Of a stretch of DNA of 64,000 nucleotides, positions 34,903 through 46,330 are shown piece by piece. The stretch is taken from contig CAMTDV010000030.1 in the NCBI GenBank assembly GCA_947069175.1, positions 99,658,411 through 99,722,410 on the forward strand, written 5' to 3'. The position numbers and the translations under genes are program-made. Numbering within the stretch: the stretch's first letter is position 1; each line of letters starts with the position of its first letter. The notes below the pieces were generated by a model that was given only the letters and a program-made list of their open reading frames with translations, made no database searches and was not told the origin of the DNA. The DNA comes from Scalesia atractyloides. Its lineage: Eukaryota > Streptophyta > Magnoliopsida > Asterales > Asteraceae.

Positions 34903-37900
34903 ACACCATAACCACCACCATCACCTCCACCAACCGTCAGCATACCTCCACCACTGCCACCCCAGCCGAAATAGATCGGAAAGAAAAGGCCGGAAAGACA
35001 ACAAATCGGAAAGAAAAGGCCTCAAAAAACACATCACCTCCTCCACCGACACCACCTCCTCTGCCACCACCTCCACCTCCGACACCATCTCCTCTGCCAC
35101 CACCTCCTCTGCCACCACCTCCTCTGCCACCACCTCCACCTTCGACAAAACCCCAAAAATCCCCAAATAACTCTGCCACCATCATCTTCAACTGCCACCA
35201 CCACCACCGCCACCTGATACATCACCACCGTAGGGTTAGGGTTTCGGTTTGAGATTGTGGACCGATGATGTTTGTTGGAGGATATGGACATGCAGAGGCG
35301 AAATTGTGGGGATAATTGAGGGGAGAACGGATGAATGTTGTTCAGAAAAGAGTAAACCTGATTCGATCGGAATTCTGAAATCCTAGGTGCCGATTTCATC
35401 GATTCTTCGCTTCCTTTGTTCATGATAGCGGCGGCACCGGTTGCACCACCGTGTGGTGCGGCGGCGAGTCCTCACCTGAAAAACAACATCAAACCGTAAC
35501 CGTCAAGCAAAGGCCGGCGGCGGCTAGGTCTTTCAGGCCGGAATTGAAGGTCAAAACAGTTCGGAACCCTAGCCGCCAAGGCCGACGGCGGCTAGGTCTT
35601 TCAAGCCGGAACTGGAAGTCAAAGCAGATCGTGCCCCCTCGGTTCTCTCTCTTTTTCTCTGTTTTCTCAGATTTCTTTTTCCCTTTCTAAACTACCATGC
35701 GCATCTCTCTCTTGTGTGGTGGTGATAACTGTGGGTGTTGTTGTTGGGTGCATTAACAGGTAGAACGGTAGTGGTTGAGGGGAGGTTAGGGTTTGGTGTT
35801 TGGTGTTGTGGTGGTTGGTGTTGTGGTGGTTGGTGACGGTGGGGCAAGATGGTTGTGATGGTGAACAGTGGTTGGTGAAGGGTAGGGATTGTTTTGCTAA
35901 GGCTGGAGATGGGTAGTTGTTATGGTGGTTTTGTTAGGGTGGTGATGGGTGGGGGCTTTGGTGGTTTTAATTCTGAGGGGTGGAGACCGGAGACGGTTTG
36001 TTGTGGTGGTTGTTTATTAATGTGTGTGTTTATTATACATAATATATAATAATATCAAATATATAATATGTATTATATTATATTTAAAAAGATCAAACAA
36101 AATGACGAATATACCCTCACATGTTATGCATGTGAGGGAACTTAACTGAAGAAAATAACGTGATTAGCTGTAAAGGATTGAACCCGTAACAAAAATAAAC
36201 TTAAAGGCTGTTTTTAGCAACTTTTAAACATTAAGGCTGAAACCTGCAAGTTTGAGGAAACATAAAGGATGTTTTGTGCAATTTACTCAATTTTTTTTGG
36301 ACACTCATCCCATCAATACGATCATATAACGAGGTATCCGTACCCCCTTGCTTGATATCTATGACAAACTTGACTATCTACGGACTTAAACTATACATAA
36401 TATATGTAATTTCTTATAAAACTGGTCGGGACTTAATATTAATCACATTCTGATTAATTGTTATGACCCTAGACTGTTCTGTCTCGTTGCCAATACCCCG
36501 TTCACAGAAATTGGTGTCGAAACAGGTGCAAAATGAGCTAAATCGTTCCAAAACAGCCCCTAAGAAGTGGCATTTTTCCGTGTTTACTTCTCATACTTTT
36601 CGCTTTCAAACCTGAATCTTTCGCCAAAACTCAGAATATTCACACACCACTATTTCCTCGTGTAGGATAACTTCGGTATTCCACCCTTCAATTCAATGAA
36701 CTCTCGGATTGCTAGGAAAGCTTGCAAAACTATGAGTATACTCGATCCCCCGTTTACCTTTTACACTTTTGGGGTGCAACATATATAATCTATCAAATCA
36801 CTCATTCACACATACTTTATGCTTAAAATCACAAACAAGCAATCCATCATACGTGCTTAAATCGTTATGCTTAAGTTCATAAAGACTAGAACACGTTCGT
36901 GCTTTATACTTGTCATTAACTTTATTCAAGCCTCCCCTTAACATGTATAGCGCTATAGGAGTAACGCACCGCCCCTATTCGCGAGGTCGTGTTAAGTAAA
37001 CAAAACGGTCTAGTCACTGCTATGATAAGATTACGCTGGCGGTAAACTTTGGGTTGATATTATAGATGCATGATAGTGTGTATGTTAATTTAAGATAACT
37101 ATTATGCATGTGGATTCGTTTAAACTTATTATCTATGCTAGTGTTCCAACTTGAATGCTCGCCAATGCCTTGTGTGTTGAACTATAGGTTATATATATGT
37201 TGGAGGTTAATGATGATGATGAAGATGCATGGAATCTAGTAGGACGAACTAGAAACCCACTTTAACTTAGTTTTGATGTATCGTGTTTCTTGATTAAGGC
37301 ATTGTACTTGTATTTCAAATTCTTGTTGTTGTATTTTGTTTCCAAAACCTTGTAACCGAATTTTAGAAATGAAATGAAATATTGTTGCTTTAAATATTTG
37401 TCACAAATTTGCGTTATGAAGTCTCGAGCAATCTATTTACGTCTGCCCCGATGATTCCGCCATCAGTTGGGGTGTGACAGCAATGGATCCCCTATCTACA
37501 TGGCGCTTAGGCGGTGTTGAGGTGGCACAATGGGGCTCCATTTCATACCATATAACTAGGGGTGTTCATCGAGGTTCGGGTTTGTCGGGTCGGGTTGTTC
37601 GGGTTTTTCTCTGGGAAAAATTGACCTGATAACCGGCTCATTTTAGAGTTCGGGTTAGTCGGGTTTGGGTTATCCGGGTTCGGGTTAGTTCGGGTCGGGT
37701 TATTCAGTTTTCGGGTTTAAATGTAAAATGGAAATAAATGTTTTTTTTTTACAAAATATTATCAAAATTTGTATTGCTACTTTAAAAATAACATCAAAGT
37801 TCAAACATTAGTTGACAATATAATATTATAATATTTAAAAGTCACAAAACTTACTGTTCCATCTATTAAAGACTCTAAATCTAAACACTTTTATAAGAAA

Positions 37901-40634
37901 TAAAAAAAATATCTGTTCGGGTTTTTTTTCAGGTTTCGGGTTTTTTCGGGTCTGGTTGTTCGGGTTTTTGACGGGGTAAAAGTGACCCGTTAACCGAATA
38001 ATTTAAAGTTCGGGTTGGCCGGGTTCGGGTTTTTCGGGTTCGTAACACCGTCGGATTGGGGTGGTCCATAACAAATGGTCTGAGTCCATAGACTCACACA
38101 ATGTGGGTACGGGAGGGGCCAAAACCACCCCAACTGCTATTTCTATAAAATAATTAGTTTTTTTTTTTTAAATGAAACTATCCACCCACCCTCACTTTCA
38201 GATTCAACCTATGATCAAATACACACCAACCCTCACATTTCACTCTAAAAAATCATCTAATTCACATGAACTCTTGAATTTACTTTCGCTTACTCATAAT
38301 TCATTGCCATGGATGATTAAAGGTCTTTCCAGGAATTGTTGTCTTCCTGATCAAACCGGAACCCAAACGAAAGCATCTCGAGCTACTATTTGACGCGACC
38401 CGGTTTCACACTATCTCCCCTCCTGAACTACGAGCTTCAACAATTCGGTGACGTACCTCCTCACGTCCCGAACTACGAGTTTCAACAATCTGGGTATCCT
38501 CCACCCCATGGTTACCCATACTACTGTCTGGGTTCTGTGCCTACTTTCCAACTGGTGTCGCATACAACCCTCCGGACACCCAATCATCCGGTGCATCGAC
38601 TCCATCTTCGTCATCAAGCCGAAAGATAAAAGGAAGACAAGTTGATGCGGGCTCATATAAGACTAAAATTCAAGTTCATAAATACCCATTGAAGAAGAAT
38701 AAGAAGATTTGATACAAGCTTACATTCATGTCACAACTTGCCTGACTAAAGGCAAGAACCAAAAAAGGAAGAGTACTGGGGTGGTATCCATGAGTACTTC
38801 TGCAAGGTAAACGGAAATATTCAGAACTGAACAGCCAAAAAATTGAAGCCCCATTGGCACATAATGGCAACTTCAACAACCAAGTTTTGTGGAATTTATT
38901 TACCACCACAGACGCAGCCACAACGGGTAGTCTGATGATCTTGTCATCAACTATTGCAAAAAAGAGTATTTTGCCGAAACCGAACAAGAATTCAAGTATG
39001 AGCATGTTATTCGTATTGCGAAAAACTAGCCAAAATGGCACGGATCACTACCATTAATATCAAAGAGTAATAAGACATTGCACTCGGGACAATATACCAT
39101 ATCTACTTCCGATGCCGTCAACCTTGATGACAATGATACTTCGATAGAGATTAGCGTTTTCGATATCAGACTCCAGGGCAGTGTCATTCCAACGAGTATG
39201 AAGAATTTCCTCGTCCAATTAGGCAAAAGAAGGCAAAGGAGGCGAGGGCAAGAGGGGAAAAAAACAAAGGCGACATAGGAGCCAATGCTGATGGACTACG
39301 TCAAGAAACGGATGCATCAATACATGGAAAAACGAGAGCAAATGATGGACAATTCATGAGGAGCAAATCAAGTTGAAAATCATAAATGAGATGATTAGTG
39401 ACTTGACAAGTAAAAGTTTCCTTGTAAAACCATAGGCAAATCTTATATCGACTATGGACTGAATAGATGTTGGTTTATAAGAGATATCATGCCTTAGATA
39501 CCACTAACACGTTTTAGGCATAAAGATTGTGAATCCATAAGAACTCCATAGTTAAATTTGCTGAAATACTAGAAGTACCATGATGAAGCGTAAATTTGTT
39601 TTACAAAACTGAAAAAGTCACCCCATAATTTTTTTTTACATCAATGTAAATAGAGAATAAACACGGTCAACATTTTTTACAGATGTATTTGTGGTCATCT
39701 ACCTTTATACAAAAAATAGTGGCCTCGCACGAGAAGCACGGTTCCCATAATTTAAGGTGCTTCTTATTTGAACCAGATCCTATTTATATTTATTATGTCT
39801 ACAATAAGTTGTAATATTTTTTTGTTTTCTTTATTTCAATTTATTTAATTAATTATGACATCATATCATTCTAACCGATCAGTACTCTGACTAATGGACC
39901 GATAAGATGGCCACTTTGATTTCCGATCTAGTTCTAGAACATTGGTTTAACCAAAATTGTGGATGTTGTTGAAGCTTTAGAAATCAATCTATGACTTACG
40001 TGCCTTTGGAAAATTAGAACATGCATTGAATATGTTGAATTAAGTAAATAATTAACAAAATACACATGCACATAGTAATAAAGTTAAATTTTCAACGTAG
40101 CCAAAACAATAGTTATAACCATATCATTTCAAATCAACTTTGTTTTATTTTCAAATATAAAAAGTTAACAAATATATAATTTTAATTAATACATACAACG
40201 AAATGATTCGTTATGTATTTTCGGTTGGACATAATATAACCTTGATTATTCACAAAGTTTTCATAAAAATCACACATTTATACATATTTTTAGTTTTAAT
40301 GCTTATGTGAAAGTAGCAAATATATATATATATATATATATATAGGTTGAATATATAGGATTATGCATGGAATAAGTAGTAAAACAATATTACCTCCATT
40401 TAGCCAAAGTACAAGAGGCTTGAGAAGTGGATTGGGAGTTGCAGCTTCAGTTAGCCAGTAGAAAAGGGCTCGACCATGTTTCTTGTGGACGGTAATATAA
40501 CCGGAATATTGCGAAAACGCCACCTCGGGCTGCCCTGGCAACGCGGTGATTCGATCGTTTTCTTGTTCTTGAGTTAGTGAAAGTGTGTTGGTGATTATGG
40601 AAGTGAAAACAAGACACATAACAAGGAGACTCAT
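24542..40634 (-). CDS. SCPL: Serine carboxypeptidase-like protein, gene B, 11.4-kb first intron
   Basis: Nine exons on the minus strand, 455 codons: 40394-40634, 28916-29023, 28705-28800, 28352-28444, 27458-27543, 26804-27204, 25818-25913, 25619-25724, 24542-24682. Exon sizes match gene A apart from 401 versus 398 and 141 versus 144. Signal peptide MSLLVMCLVFTSIITNTLSL. Peptidase S10 motifs: LNGGPGCSS, GESYAG, Asp in YSGDTDANVP, His in GAGHEVP. Unlike gene A it keeps DPC and TAC, so the three family disulfides can form. Oddities: an extra Cys before the nucleophile elbow (YICGESYAG), and VVP is NVP after the catalytic Asp. Intron 1 (29024-40393) holds the composite retroelement block, a Mutator-like element and a Harbinger-type pseudogene. 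Exon 1 is assigned to this gene because promoter and splice-proximal intron sequence match gene A; a separated, unspliced exon 1 cannot be excluded. Confidence 0.82.
24990..25560. repeat. Repeat with TACCCG/CGGGTA inverted motifs in SCPL B intron
   Basis: Repeated ACGGGTAT and TACCCGACGGGTA motifs on both halves, with AT-rich sequence between. It looks like a small non-autonomous element in the last intron. Ends were not resolved. Confidence 0.4.
26272..26624 (-). mobile_element. tRNA-derived SINE in SCPL B intron
   Basis: Flanked by a perfect 12-bp duplication GCGTTTATTTAT (26260-26271 and 26625-26636). On the minus strand the head has an A-box-like GTGGCCTAGTCG and a B-box-like CAAGTTCAATCC about 30 bp on. 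The body ends in CGTTCTAAAATAAATAA. These are the hallmarks of a plant SINE. Confidence 0.85.
27260..27390. mobile_element. Truncated hAT-type MITE in SCPL B intron
   Basis: It shares GGGGTTTAGCCAAATTTTCAA, GGTGCGGTCGGGATTTT and an end TCTGCCCCTG with the MITE at 23106. The left terminus is missing. Confidence 0.55.
27976..28251. mobile_element. Long-TIR MITE (GAGTTAA family) in SCPL B intron
   Basis: Starts GAGTTAATGCC and ends ACACTTAACTC. The inverted ends extend about 110 bp (TTTGTCCAATTAT, GACATTCTTGAAACATGTC and their complements). The flanks ATAAAAATA and TAAAAAATA are an approximate 9-bp duplication, as for Mutator-type elements. It is the same family as 62891-63355. Confidence 0.75.
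29207..29350. mobile_element. Short MITE (144 bp) with 8-bp TSD in SCPL B intron 1
   Basis: Flanked by CTCTTATA at 29199-29206 and 29351-29358. It is absent at the corresponding place in gene A (about 17310), which serves as an empty site. The duplication length fits hAT. Confidence 0.75.
29424..30860 (+). repeat. Possible Copia-like LTR or fragment in SCPL B intron 1
   Basis: It begins TGTTGGAACA, a common Copia LTR start, and has a CTATAAAAG box near 30161. No PBS, partner LTR or target duplication was identified, so this is tentative. The AG-rich end (30480-30850) has short frames without a recognised product. Confidence 0.3.
31033..31037. other. Target-site duplication GCAAT (left)
   Basis: GCAAT at 31033-31037 and 37480-37484 bounds the block 31038-37479. 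Confidence 0.8.
31740..32172 (+). repeat. Copia-type 5' LTR, copy B (433 bp)
   Basis: Near-identical to 188-620, with TG...CA ends and a TATA box at 31946-31954. A primer site (ATTGGTATTAGAGCAG) follows at 32173-32188. Confidence 0.75.
32402..32702 (+). repeat. Array of AAGTTCG-NN-CGAACTT inverted repeats, copy B
   Basis: Same order and spacing as at 842-1150. One site that reads CCTGAA in copy A reads CCCGAA here. Confidence 0.8.
32873..33157 (+). pseudogene. Truncated Copia-type gag, copy B
   Basis: Same N-terminal gag as 1321-1598. It shares the seven-A frameshift and has a further 1-bp loss about 25 bp later (AAACACC instead of AAATCACC) that returns to the original frame. It ends at the same junction with inverted Copia-like sequence, which is uninterrupted here. 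Confidence 0.65.
33158..34442 (-). repeat. Inverted Copia-like 3' segment, copy B
   Basis: On the minus strand a purine tract (ACAAGGGGGAAAC) precedes TGTTGATGCACTTGG, an LTR-like start. An open stretch at 33247-33567 (minus) matches 12429-12830. No recognised domain. Being joined tail-on to a plus-strand gag, it marks an old rearrangement. Confidence 0.5.
34617..36288. mobile_element. Mutator-like element with ~190-bp inverted repeats (1672 bp)
   Basis: The ends GAGTAAATTGCACAAAACATC and its complement continue as near-perfect inverted repeats for about 190 bp. Flanking AATTTTTT (34609-34616 and 36289-36296) is an 8-bp duplication. The interior has a CT microsatellite (about 34877-34902), a GC-rich repeat that could encode Pro-rich peptide on the plus strand (about 35035-35145) and GGTGGTTG-rich DNA. 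No transposase is present, so it is non-autonomous. Confidence 0.85.
37485..38170. repeat. CGGGTT-rich low-complexity repeat region
   Basis: Two clusters of degenerate CGGGTT/TCGGGTTT units (about 37565-37720 and 37915-38045) around an AT-rich core, with GGGGTGTTCATC at the left and GTAACACC at the right as possible inverted ends. A similar style of dispersed repeat is at 62011-63543. Confidence 0.45.
38172..39373 (+). pseudogene. Harbinger-associated Myb/SANT-like protein, decayed
   Basis: Fragments in shifting frames: a Pro/Tyr-rich N-terminal part (PNYEFQQSGYPPPHGYPYY), a Ser-rich linker (SSGASTPSSSSSRKIKG), and a C-terminal RPIRQKKAKEARARG. This order is typical of the plant protein family often labelled glutathione S-transferase T3-like, with a Myb-like domain and a NAM-associated C-terminal domain, which accompanies PIF/Harbinger transposases. 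Many stops and frameshifts occur (for example at about 38390 and 38710). It lies inside intron 1 of SCPL B on the opposite strand. Family naming is from memory of motifs. Confidence 0.5.
39374..40140. other. SCPL B intron 1, no feature seen
   Basis: AT-rich sequence. From about 40140 to 40393 it aligns with the splice-proximal part of SCPL A intron 1 (shared AACCTTGATTATTCACAAA). Confidence 0.5.
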
Positions 40635-40950
40635 CCTTTATGCTTCTTGTTTCTCCACCACTCATCTCTTCCCCTCTCTTTATATAGTTTATATGCAAAA
40701 AAGATAATGGATCGAGTATACATACATCACTTCTTTCCACACACACATACATAAAGGTTTCATTGTGACTTTTAAACTATCTATATTTGGGTGTGGGAAA
40801 AGATAATTGTTTATATACTTGTTATCCAAGAAAAGTATAAAAAGGTTTCATTGTGCGTCACGTTTGTAAAAGGTATGTTTTTTTATTAAATTATTTTTTG
40901 GAAGACCAAGACCACCGTTGGATTTAAATAGTTGGTCTTAGTTAATTAAA
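40635..40950 (-). promoter_or_regulatory. Promoter-proximal region of SCPL B
   Basis: On the minus strand CTATATAAAG (about 40679-40688) and CATATAAAC (about 40689-40697) lie roughly 45-60 bp before the start codon, giving a short predicted 5' UTR. The sequence is conserved with the region upstream of SCPL A. Confidence 0.5.
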
Positions 40951-41158
40951 AGTAAAGCTATAGTTTTAGTTTTCAATACATTTTTGCATCACATGTATCT
41001 GTTAATTTTAATTAAACCATATTAATATAAAATATGGTTTCAATACATTAAACCATATTAATTTTAACAAATATTAAAAAACTATGCATTTTTATGGGAA
41101 AAATATAAAAAATAAGTTATAATGAGAATCTTAAAAACAAATACATCTCATGCCACAA

Positions 41159-41244
41159 CCTATTTTTAAGTATATATACCTTACAATATTCATTTTTAAG
41201 ACCTATTTTTAAGTATATATACTTTACAATATTCAATTTTAAGT
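41159..41244. repeat. 43-bp tandem duplication
   Basis: Two adjacent copies starting CCTATTTTTAAGTATATATA, differing at a few bases. Confidence 0.8.
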
Positions 41245-43731
41245 GTATAGATATTCTTTATAATATACATAAAACACACAAAAGCATGCACATTTGAAAG
41301 CCATGAAACACCTCTTTATTCTTATGCCCTCATCACTATAAAGAAAATATTCCGATAACTTGATCTTTTTCAAGAATTCAGTCTAATTATGAGTTTTTTT
41401 TCTTTTTTCCAAAGGGGTCCAAAAACTAAACTTTTACTTTAAGTTTATATTTTCAACGGTTCCTTGATGGGAAGATAAAAGCATGATTGTATGATGATAT
41501 AGGATTAAGAGTTGATTATGAGGTTGTTGGTAGGTGACGCACAACAATGAAATACCTAATATATAATTTTAGTTATAAGAATTATTTAGAAATTTATGTA
41601 TTATATTATTTTAATTGTTCGCTATGTGTAATACATGGATTTATAATTGGAAAGAGATGAAAAACTTACAAATAAAACATCCCATTTTTTTATAAAAAGA
41701 AACAATTATAGATTTATTAATTATATTAAGCTTATTTTTTTTTTCATTTCAAATTGTATCAAATATCAGGGGCGGATCTATGTGAGAACCAGACAGATCG
41801 AGAAAAACAAGTGAATTAACAGTAGGTCGGGCAGTGAGCTCGCAACCCAGCAAGCTGGTGCGGATTCAAGGTACACCACCCCCTACCACTGTGGGTTTCA
41901 ATATTGGGTTAGGAAGGAATGAGCCAAAAGAAAAGGGGTGTGGGATGGTTTTGTTGACTTTTGTAGAATCCGGATTGGGCACAGAAACAATTTAATGGGT
42001 GTATTGGGTGGTTCAATCGGGTTTATCGAACGGTTTTAACCGGTTTCACCGGACGGTTTAACCGGTCCTACTGGCCGATTTGAACTGGTTTTAAAAACAT
42101 CGGGGTTAACCACTTCAACCAAAATTGGGTCAAAGGGTTTTTTGGGTTAATTTGAGGTGACATTTCTAATGGATATGTGTGTGGGTTATTGGGTTCAAGG
42201 GGTAACCACCCCTTCCACCCTAAGTCTTCCGTAGTGGGGCTTCATGTAGCGTCTAACCCATCCATAACGCCCTGTGGCGTCTTCCCACACCGCCCTGAGA
42301 GGCGCTATACCATTTGAACCCGGTTGCCTCAAAACTATAACGGGGTGAACACATTTGCCTCTCCCTCACACACATATGTGTACATACATATATAACCCCA
42401 TATCTAAATAATCTCACACTACACACACATGTTATATAACCCCTCTATAAACCCTAGATTTCACTTTTTGTCATTTGTCACATAACCCTCCATAAGAGGT
42501 TATGTGGTGTTACAACTACACATGGCCTAAGAGAGAAAAAAAATAAAAAAAAATGGGAGCTGACATCACCCCACAAGTTGATTCTCGTTAAACAAACATA
42601 TTCAGGTTAGAATTTAAATTATAAACCCACATGTAACCCCGAATCAGTAGGTCACAAGATAAGGGGGTATCGATCTCCCCACATCACATATCAAAGACTC
42701 ATGATCTAGTGGCATTAGTGGTATGACGTACAAAACTGTTGTTAAAAACATCACTTATTAAAGAATTGTATGACCAGTTTAAAGGAGAAAAAAATGGACC
42801 TCTGATGATCTAGCTAAATCTACTAGTTAGATCTACAAGTTAGTAAATGTATTATTAGTTTGAAAAGGTTGGCATGGAACTTGTATAACTTATAGGTTAT
42901 GTTAAACATTTTAATTGATAATTTAGACGGTTGCTAACCATAAATTTACATAAGTGGGGTAAAACTTGGGCGTGTTCAAATGGATTGGTTAATAACGGGT
43001 AGACAACTAAATTGGGAAAGTGGTGTAAGTTTAACATTCGTAATGTAATTCCATAACTGTATTGTTTGGTTGAGATTCTAGTTTTCTGTTGATCTTTTTT
43101 CTGTTTTATATAACTGCCATTCTAAAATAAAAGAAAAAACATAAAAGATGGATGTAAGAATTTAATACTGAATTGTTTGAAAATTGGAGTACGTACACGA
43201 ACCTATGAAACCAAAATTCCACTAGCGTATCAAGAGAAAAGATCGTTCAATGAAATAACTTTTGTATTGATATAACACGCACAAAGTAAACTAGATTAGT
43301 ATAACTAATATATAAATAGAGATGGCAAAGAGAGCATGTTTTATACATGTTTTGATATCTATGGTACTATATTAGATTGTATAATCATATTCTAGACCCA
43401 ACTTCATATCCATTGATTATCTGATTACCCATTAACAATCAGGCCAGAGGTTTCTCCTAGAAGACCATGTATAGTGGCAATGTGAAGTGGTGTGTTCTTT
43501 GCCACTTCACGCCCCAAAACGTCGGGAACACCGCCGTCGTTCGCGTGATTCGTGCAAATACTGAATGGGCATGTTTGTGAAAATGCCTGATACACTTTTG
43601 ATTTGGCCAATAGATCCGTTGGGTAACGACCAAATTTAAAAAAAAATCCAATATATATATATATAAACTCATACTCACACCTCTCACACACCTCTCCTAC
43701 AAACAAAACATATACCCACATCAACATAAAA
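41245..43731. other. Repeat-rich intergenic region upstream of SCPL B
   Basis: No gene seen. A hAT-like end CAGGGGCGGATCTATG is at 41768 without a partner. CGGTTT-type repeat is at 41967-42096. 42225-42525 may be a Tourist-like MITE (TAA on each side, GTCTTCCGTAGTGG at the left, a loosely complementary right end), weakly supported. 43460-43730 is the upstream part of the Harbinger-type pseudogene. Confidence 0.4.
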
Positions 43732-45196
43732 ATGCCCACTTCTTCCTCATCCCTTGCAAATTATTTTTACAAAGATTTTTTAGCCAATGACGGTGACACA
43801 AATGACGACGAGGTCGAGCAAGAGTCGGTTACGAGTACGTGTCAGCTTGCGGCAAAGCATATGAAACATGTTAGTATGTCTCAACGCCCGCTTTTCCGAA
43901 GAGAATATACGGAACAAGACCGAATTTCGGTGAATACTCGTTTGATGAACGATTACTTTGACAAAACGCCGATATACGCAAACCCAAAGATTTTTAGGCA
44001 TCGTTTCCAGATTAGTAAACGTTTATTTCTACACATCACCAGAGATTTGGAAGACAAATTTGATTACTTTAAGCAAAAACCGGATGCGAGGACGCTTAGA
44101 TTTATCGCTATTCAAAAGTGTACTCCAGTGATACGCGTGCTTGCATACGGAAACACGACCGGCATCAATGACAAGTATTTAAAGATGGTTGAGAAAACAA
44201 TATCGACACCTTAGAATATTTTTTATTATGGTATACTACAATTTTTAGAAATTTTATTTTACATTTTATTTATTCAGAATATTTTTTTAGACGGTTTAAT
44301 ACGTATATATATTTGTTTTTATAAAAGAATAATAAATTTATACGATTCGAGTTATCTGAGAAAGTCCACTTGGAACGATGTACAACAAATTTACTAGGTG
44401 CACTCACAAGAACATAGTTTACCAGGCATGATTGGGAGTTTAGATTGTCTTCATTGGCGTGGTATAATTGTCCAACCACATGACGAGGTCAACACACACG
44501 TCGTGATGAAAAATGACTATCGGTAATTCTTCAAGTAGTTGTTTCATATGACCTTTGGGTTTGGCCGGCCTACTTTGGTGTCGTCGTGTCATGCAATGAC
44601 ATAAACGTTTTTGAACAATCGCGTGTGGTAAAGGATTTCATTTCTGGTACAGAAGCAAAGGCTTCTTTTTGGGCTAACGGAAACTACTACCCACACGGAT
44701 ACTATTTGAGTGATGGAGTATATTTGCAGTATTTGATTATCGTGAAAACATCTAGCGAACCGATCGATGAAAAAAGTGCACATTTAAAGAAAGTTCAACA
44801 GGCTGCGCGAAAGGACATTGAGAGATGTGTTAGGGTTCTTCAACAGCGTTGGTATTATTTGAGAAATCATTGTCGTGCGTGAACAAAAAAGAAATGGGAG
44901 ATGCTATCTATGCTTGTATAATCATGCATAATATGATATTAGAAGATGAAGGAAAAGTAATATGTCAAAATTATATACCGGATGATGTTCAGCAATATCC
45001 ACAAGCAACAATGGCTGAAAGAGTGATAAATGCGCATCAAGTGTGTTTTCGACTAGCAGATTGCGCGTTAGTGTTGGATTTGGTCCAACATGCATGGTCG
45101 GTTTGGTATATTCCAAACGAGGGTGAAGAAGATGGAGAAGATGAAGAAAAATGTGAAGATAAAGACGAGTATAGCAAAAGCGAAGATGACGATTAA
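43732..45196 (+). pseudogene. PIF/Harbinger (HARBI1/ALP1-like) transposase, decayed
   Basis: It opens with an N-terminal acidic segment, then an ALP1-like region (FRREYTEQDRISVNTRLMND, FRHRFQISKRLFLHI) to a stop at 44212. After a non-coding break, another frame has MIGSLDCLHWRG near 44428, holding the first catalytic Asp of DDE_Tnp_4. A third frame (from 44586) has NDINVFEQS with the second Asp, then YPHGYYLSDGVY. A fourth (from 44849) has GDAIYACIIMHNMILEDEG with the last acidic residue, and an acidic tail ending at 45196. At least three frame breaks make it inactive. Inverted ends of the parent element were not found. Confidence 0.8.
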
Positions 45197-46330
45197 GGTG
45201 GATAGTATTATTTGTGTGTTTTTTAATATTTACAAGATATAAATTATTAACAAGTTAAAGCATTAGGTGTTGTACCCTATGTTTTGGGGGGTTTTTTCAA
45301 AAAATATTTTTTTTTTGATATTTCACTTTAAACCCAAAACTACTAGATTTTGTAGTTTTAACCCAAAGACTTTTAGTTTTCACAATTTAACCTCACAACT
45401 TTTTTACTTTCAACTTTGATTTCCTATATTTTTCATATTATGCAAAATTTTTCGTTTTACGTTTATTTCAAAATTTTGCGAGTTAACACGACACAATGTG
45501 TGTGTATGGTTCAACGATTTTACGTTTTGTTATACGTTTTGTTCTAAATTTTGTGAGTTAACATGACGCAACGTACGTGTGTGGTTCAGCGTATTTACAT
45601 CGTCTATTAGTTTTCCCGTTTAATAAGTTCTTCACAATGTGCAAGTCCTAAATTGAGTTAGTTCTTATTTTCTACGTTTTATATGTCGGTCTAATTTCTC
45701 CATGTTAAGACGCCGCAACTTCAATGTTGGTGGTCGTTGGCTATAGTGTGGCATTGGTGCTATTTGTCATGGTTTTACTCCCCGGCGCAACGCAAGGGGC
45801 TTAATACGATAGCTTATTTATATAGATAGAGTCATGTAACGTAATAATTTTTTTTTGAACAGCATCTAGATCAGGGCTATACATGACCAAAGTCATGTAA
45901 CGTAATAATTATAATACCATTAGTTGTATTGAGCTTATTTGGTGAATTACTTATTTGTATAAGATAGAAATACAAATTTAACCGACAAAAATAACACATT
46001 GTAAATGTGAATCTGATCAACAACATATCAGTTTTGTTGGTCGCGGCGTAACGCTTGTGGGTCAATCTTCTAGTTAATGTAATTTTATTTTTATTTAATG
46101 TAATTTTATGTTATGCATTTTCCTAAAAAAAGAAATTAAAATAAATAATTGGGTAGTGATTGAATGGGGGGTTATGGGGCATTATACAACTACACTACTT
46201 TTTAACGTCAAGCTCCACAACCCCCTTGCTGACTGAGATGTCATGTGTCGCATATCAACCAAGGGAGGGACTTGATCTTTTTTTTAAACGACGTACGGTT
46301 AGGATGTCGCTAACCAGGTTAGTAGTTAGT
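45197..46330. other. AT-rich region between Harbinger remnant and Tekay element
   Basis: No gene or clear repeat boundary. 46165-46235 has a GGGGCATTATACAACTAC segment that may be a DNA transposon end; not resolved. Confidence 0.4.

Larger units (their letters stand above)
31038..37479 (+). mobile_element. Composite retroelement block with GCAAT TSD
   Basis: It starts TGTAACGCCTCG and ends GGGGTGTGACA, the ends typical of the Gypsy LTRs in this window, with GCAAT on both sides. It is best explained as a solo LTR (pieces at 31038-31739 and within about 34443-37479) that received a Copia fragment (31740-34442, copy B) and later a Mutator-like element (34617-36288). A TATA box (CCTATAAATA, 31422-31431) follows four CTTCGNNCGAAG-type motifs at 31330-31401. 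No pol is present. The precise boundary of the Copia part on the right is not resolved. Confidence 0.65.

Noticed and set aside
34921..35690. Gly-rich or Arg/Trp-rich proteins inside the Mutator-like element
   Set aside because: Overlapping frames on both strands come from a low-complexity GGTGG/CCACC repeat; no start context or domain supports a gene.
37560..38050. Telomere-like repeats (CGGGTTT)
   Set aside because: Units are degenerate CGGGTT, not TTTAGGG, and resemble dispersed repeat ends seen elsewhere in the window.
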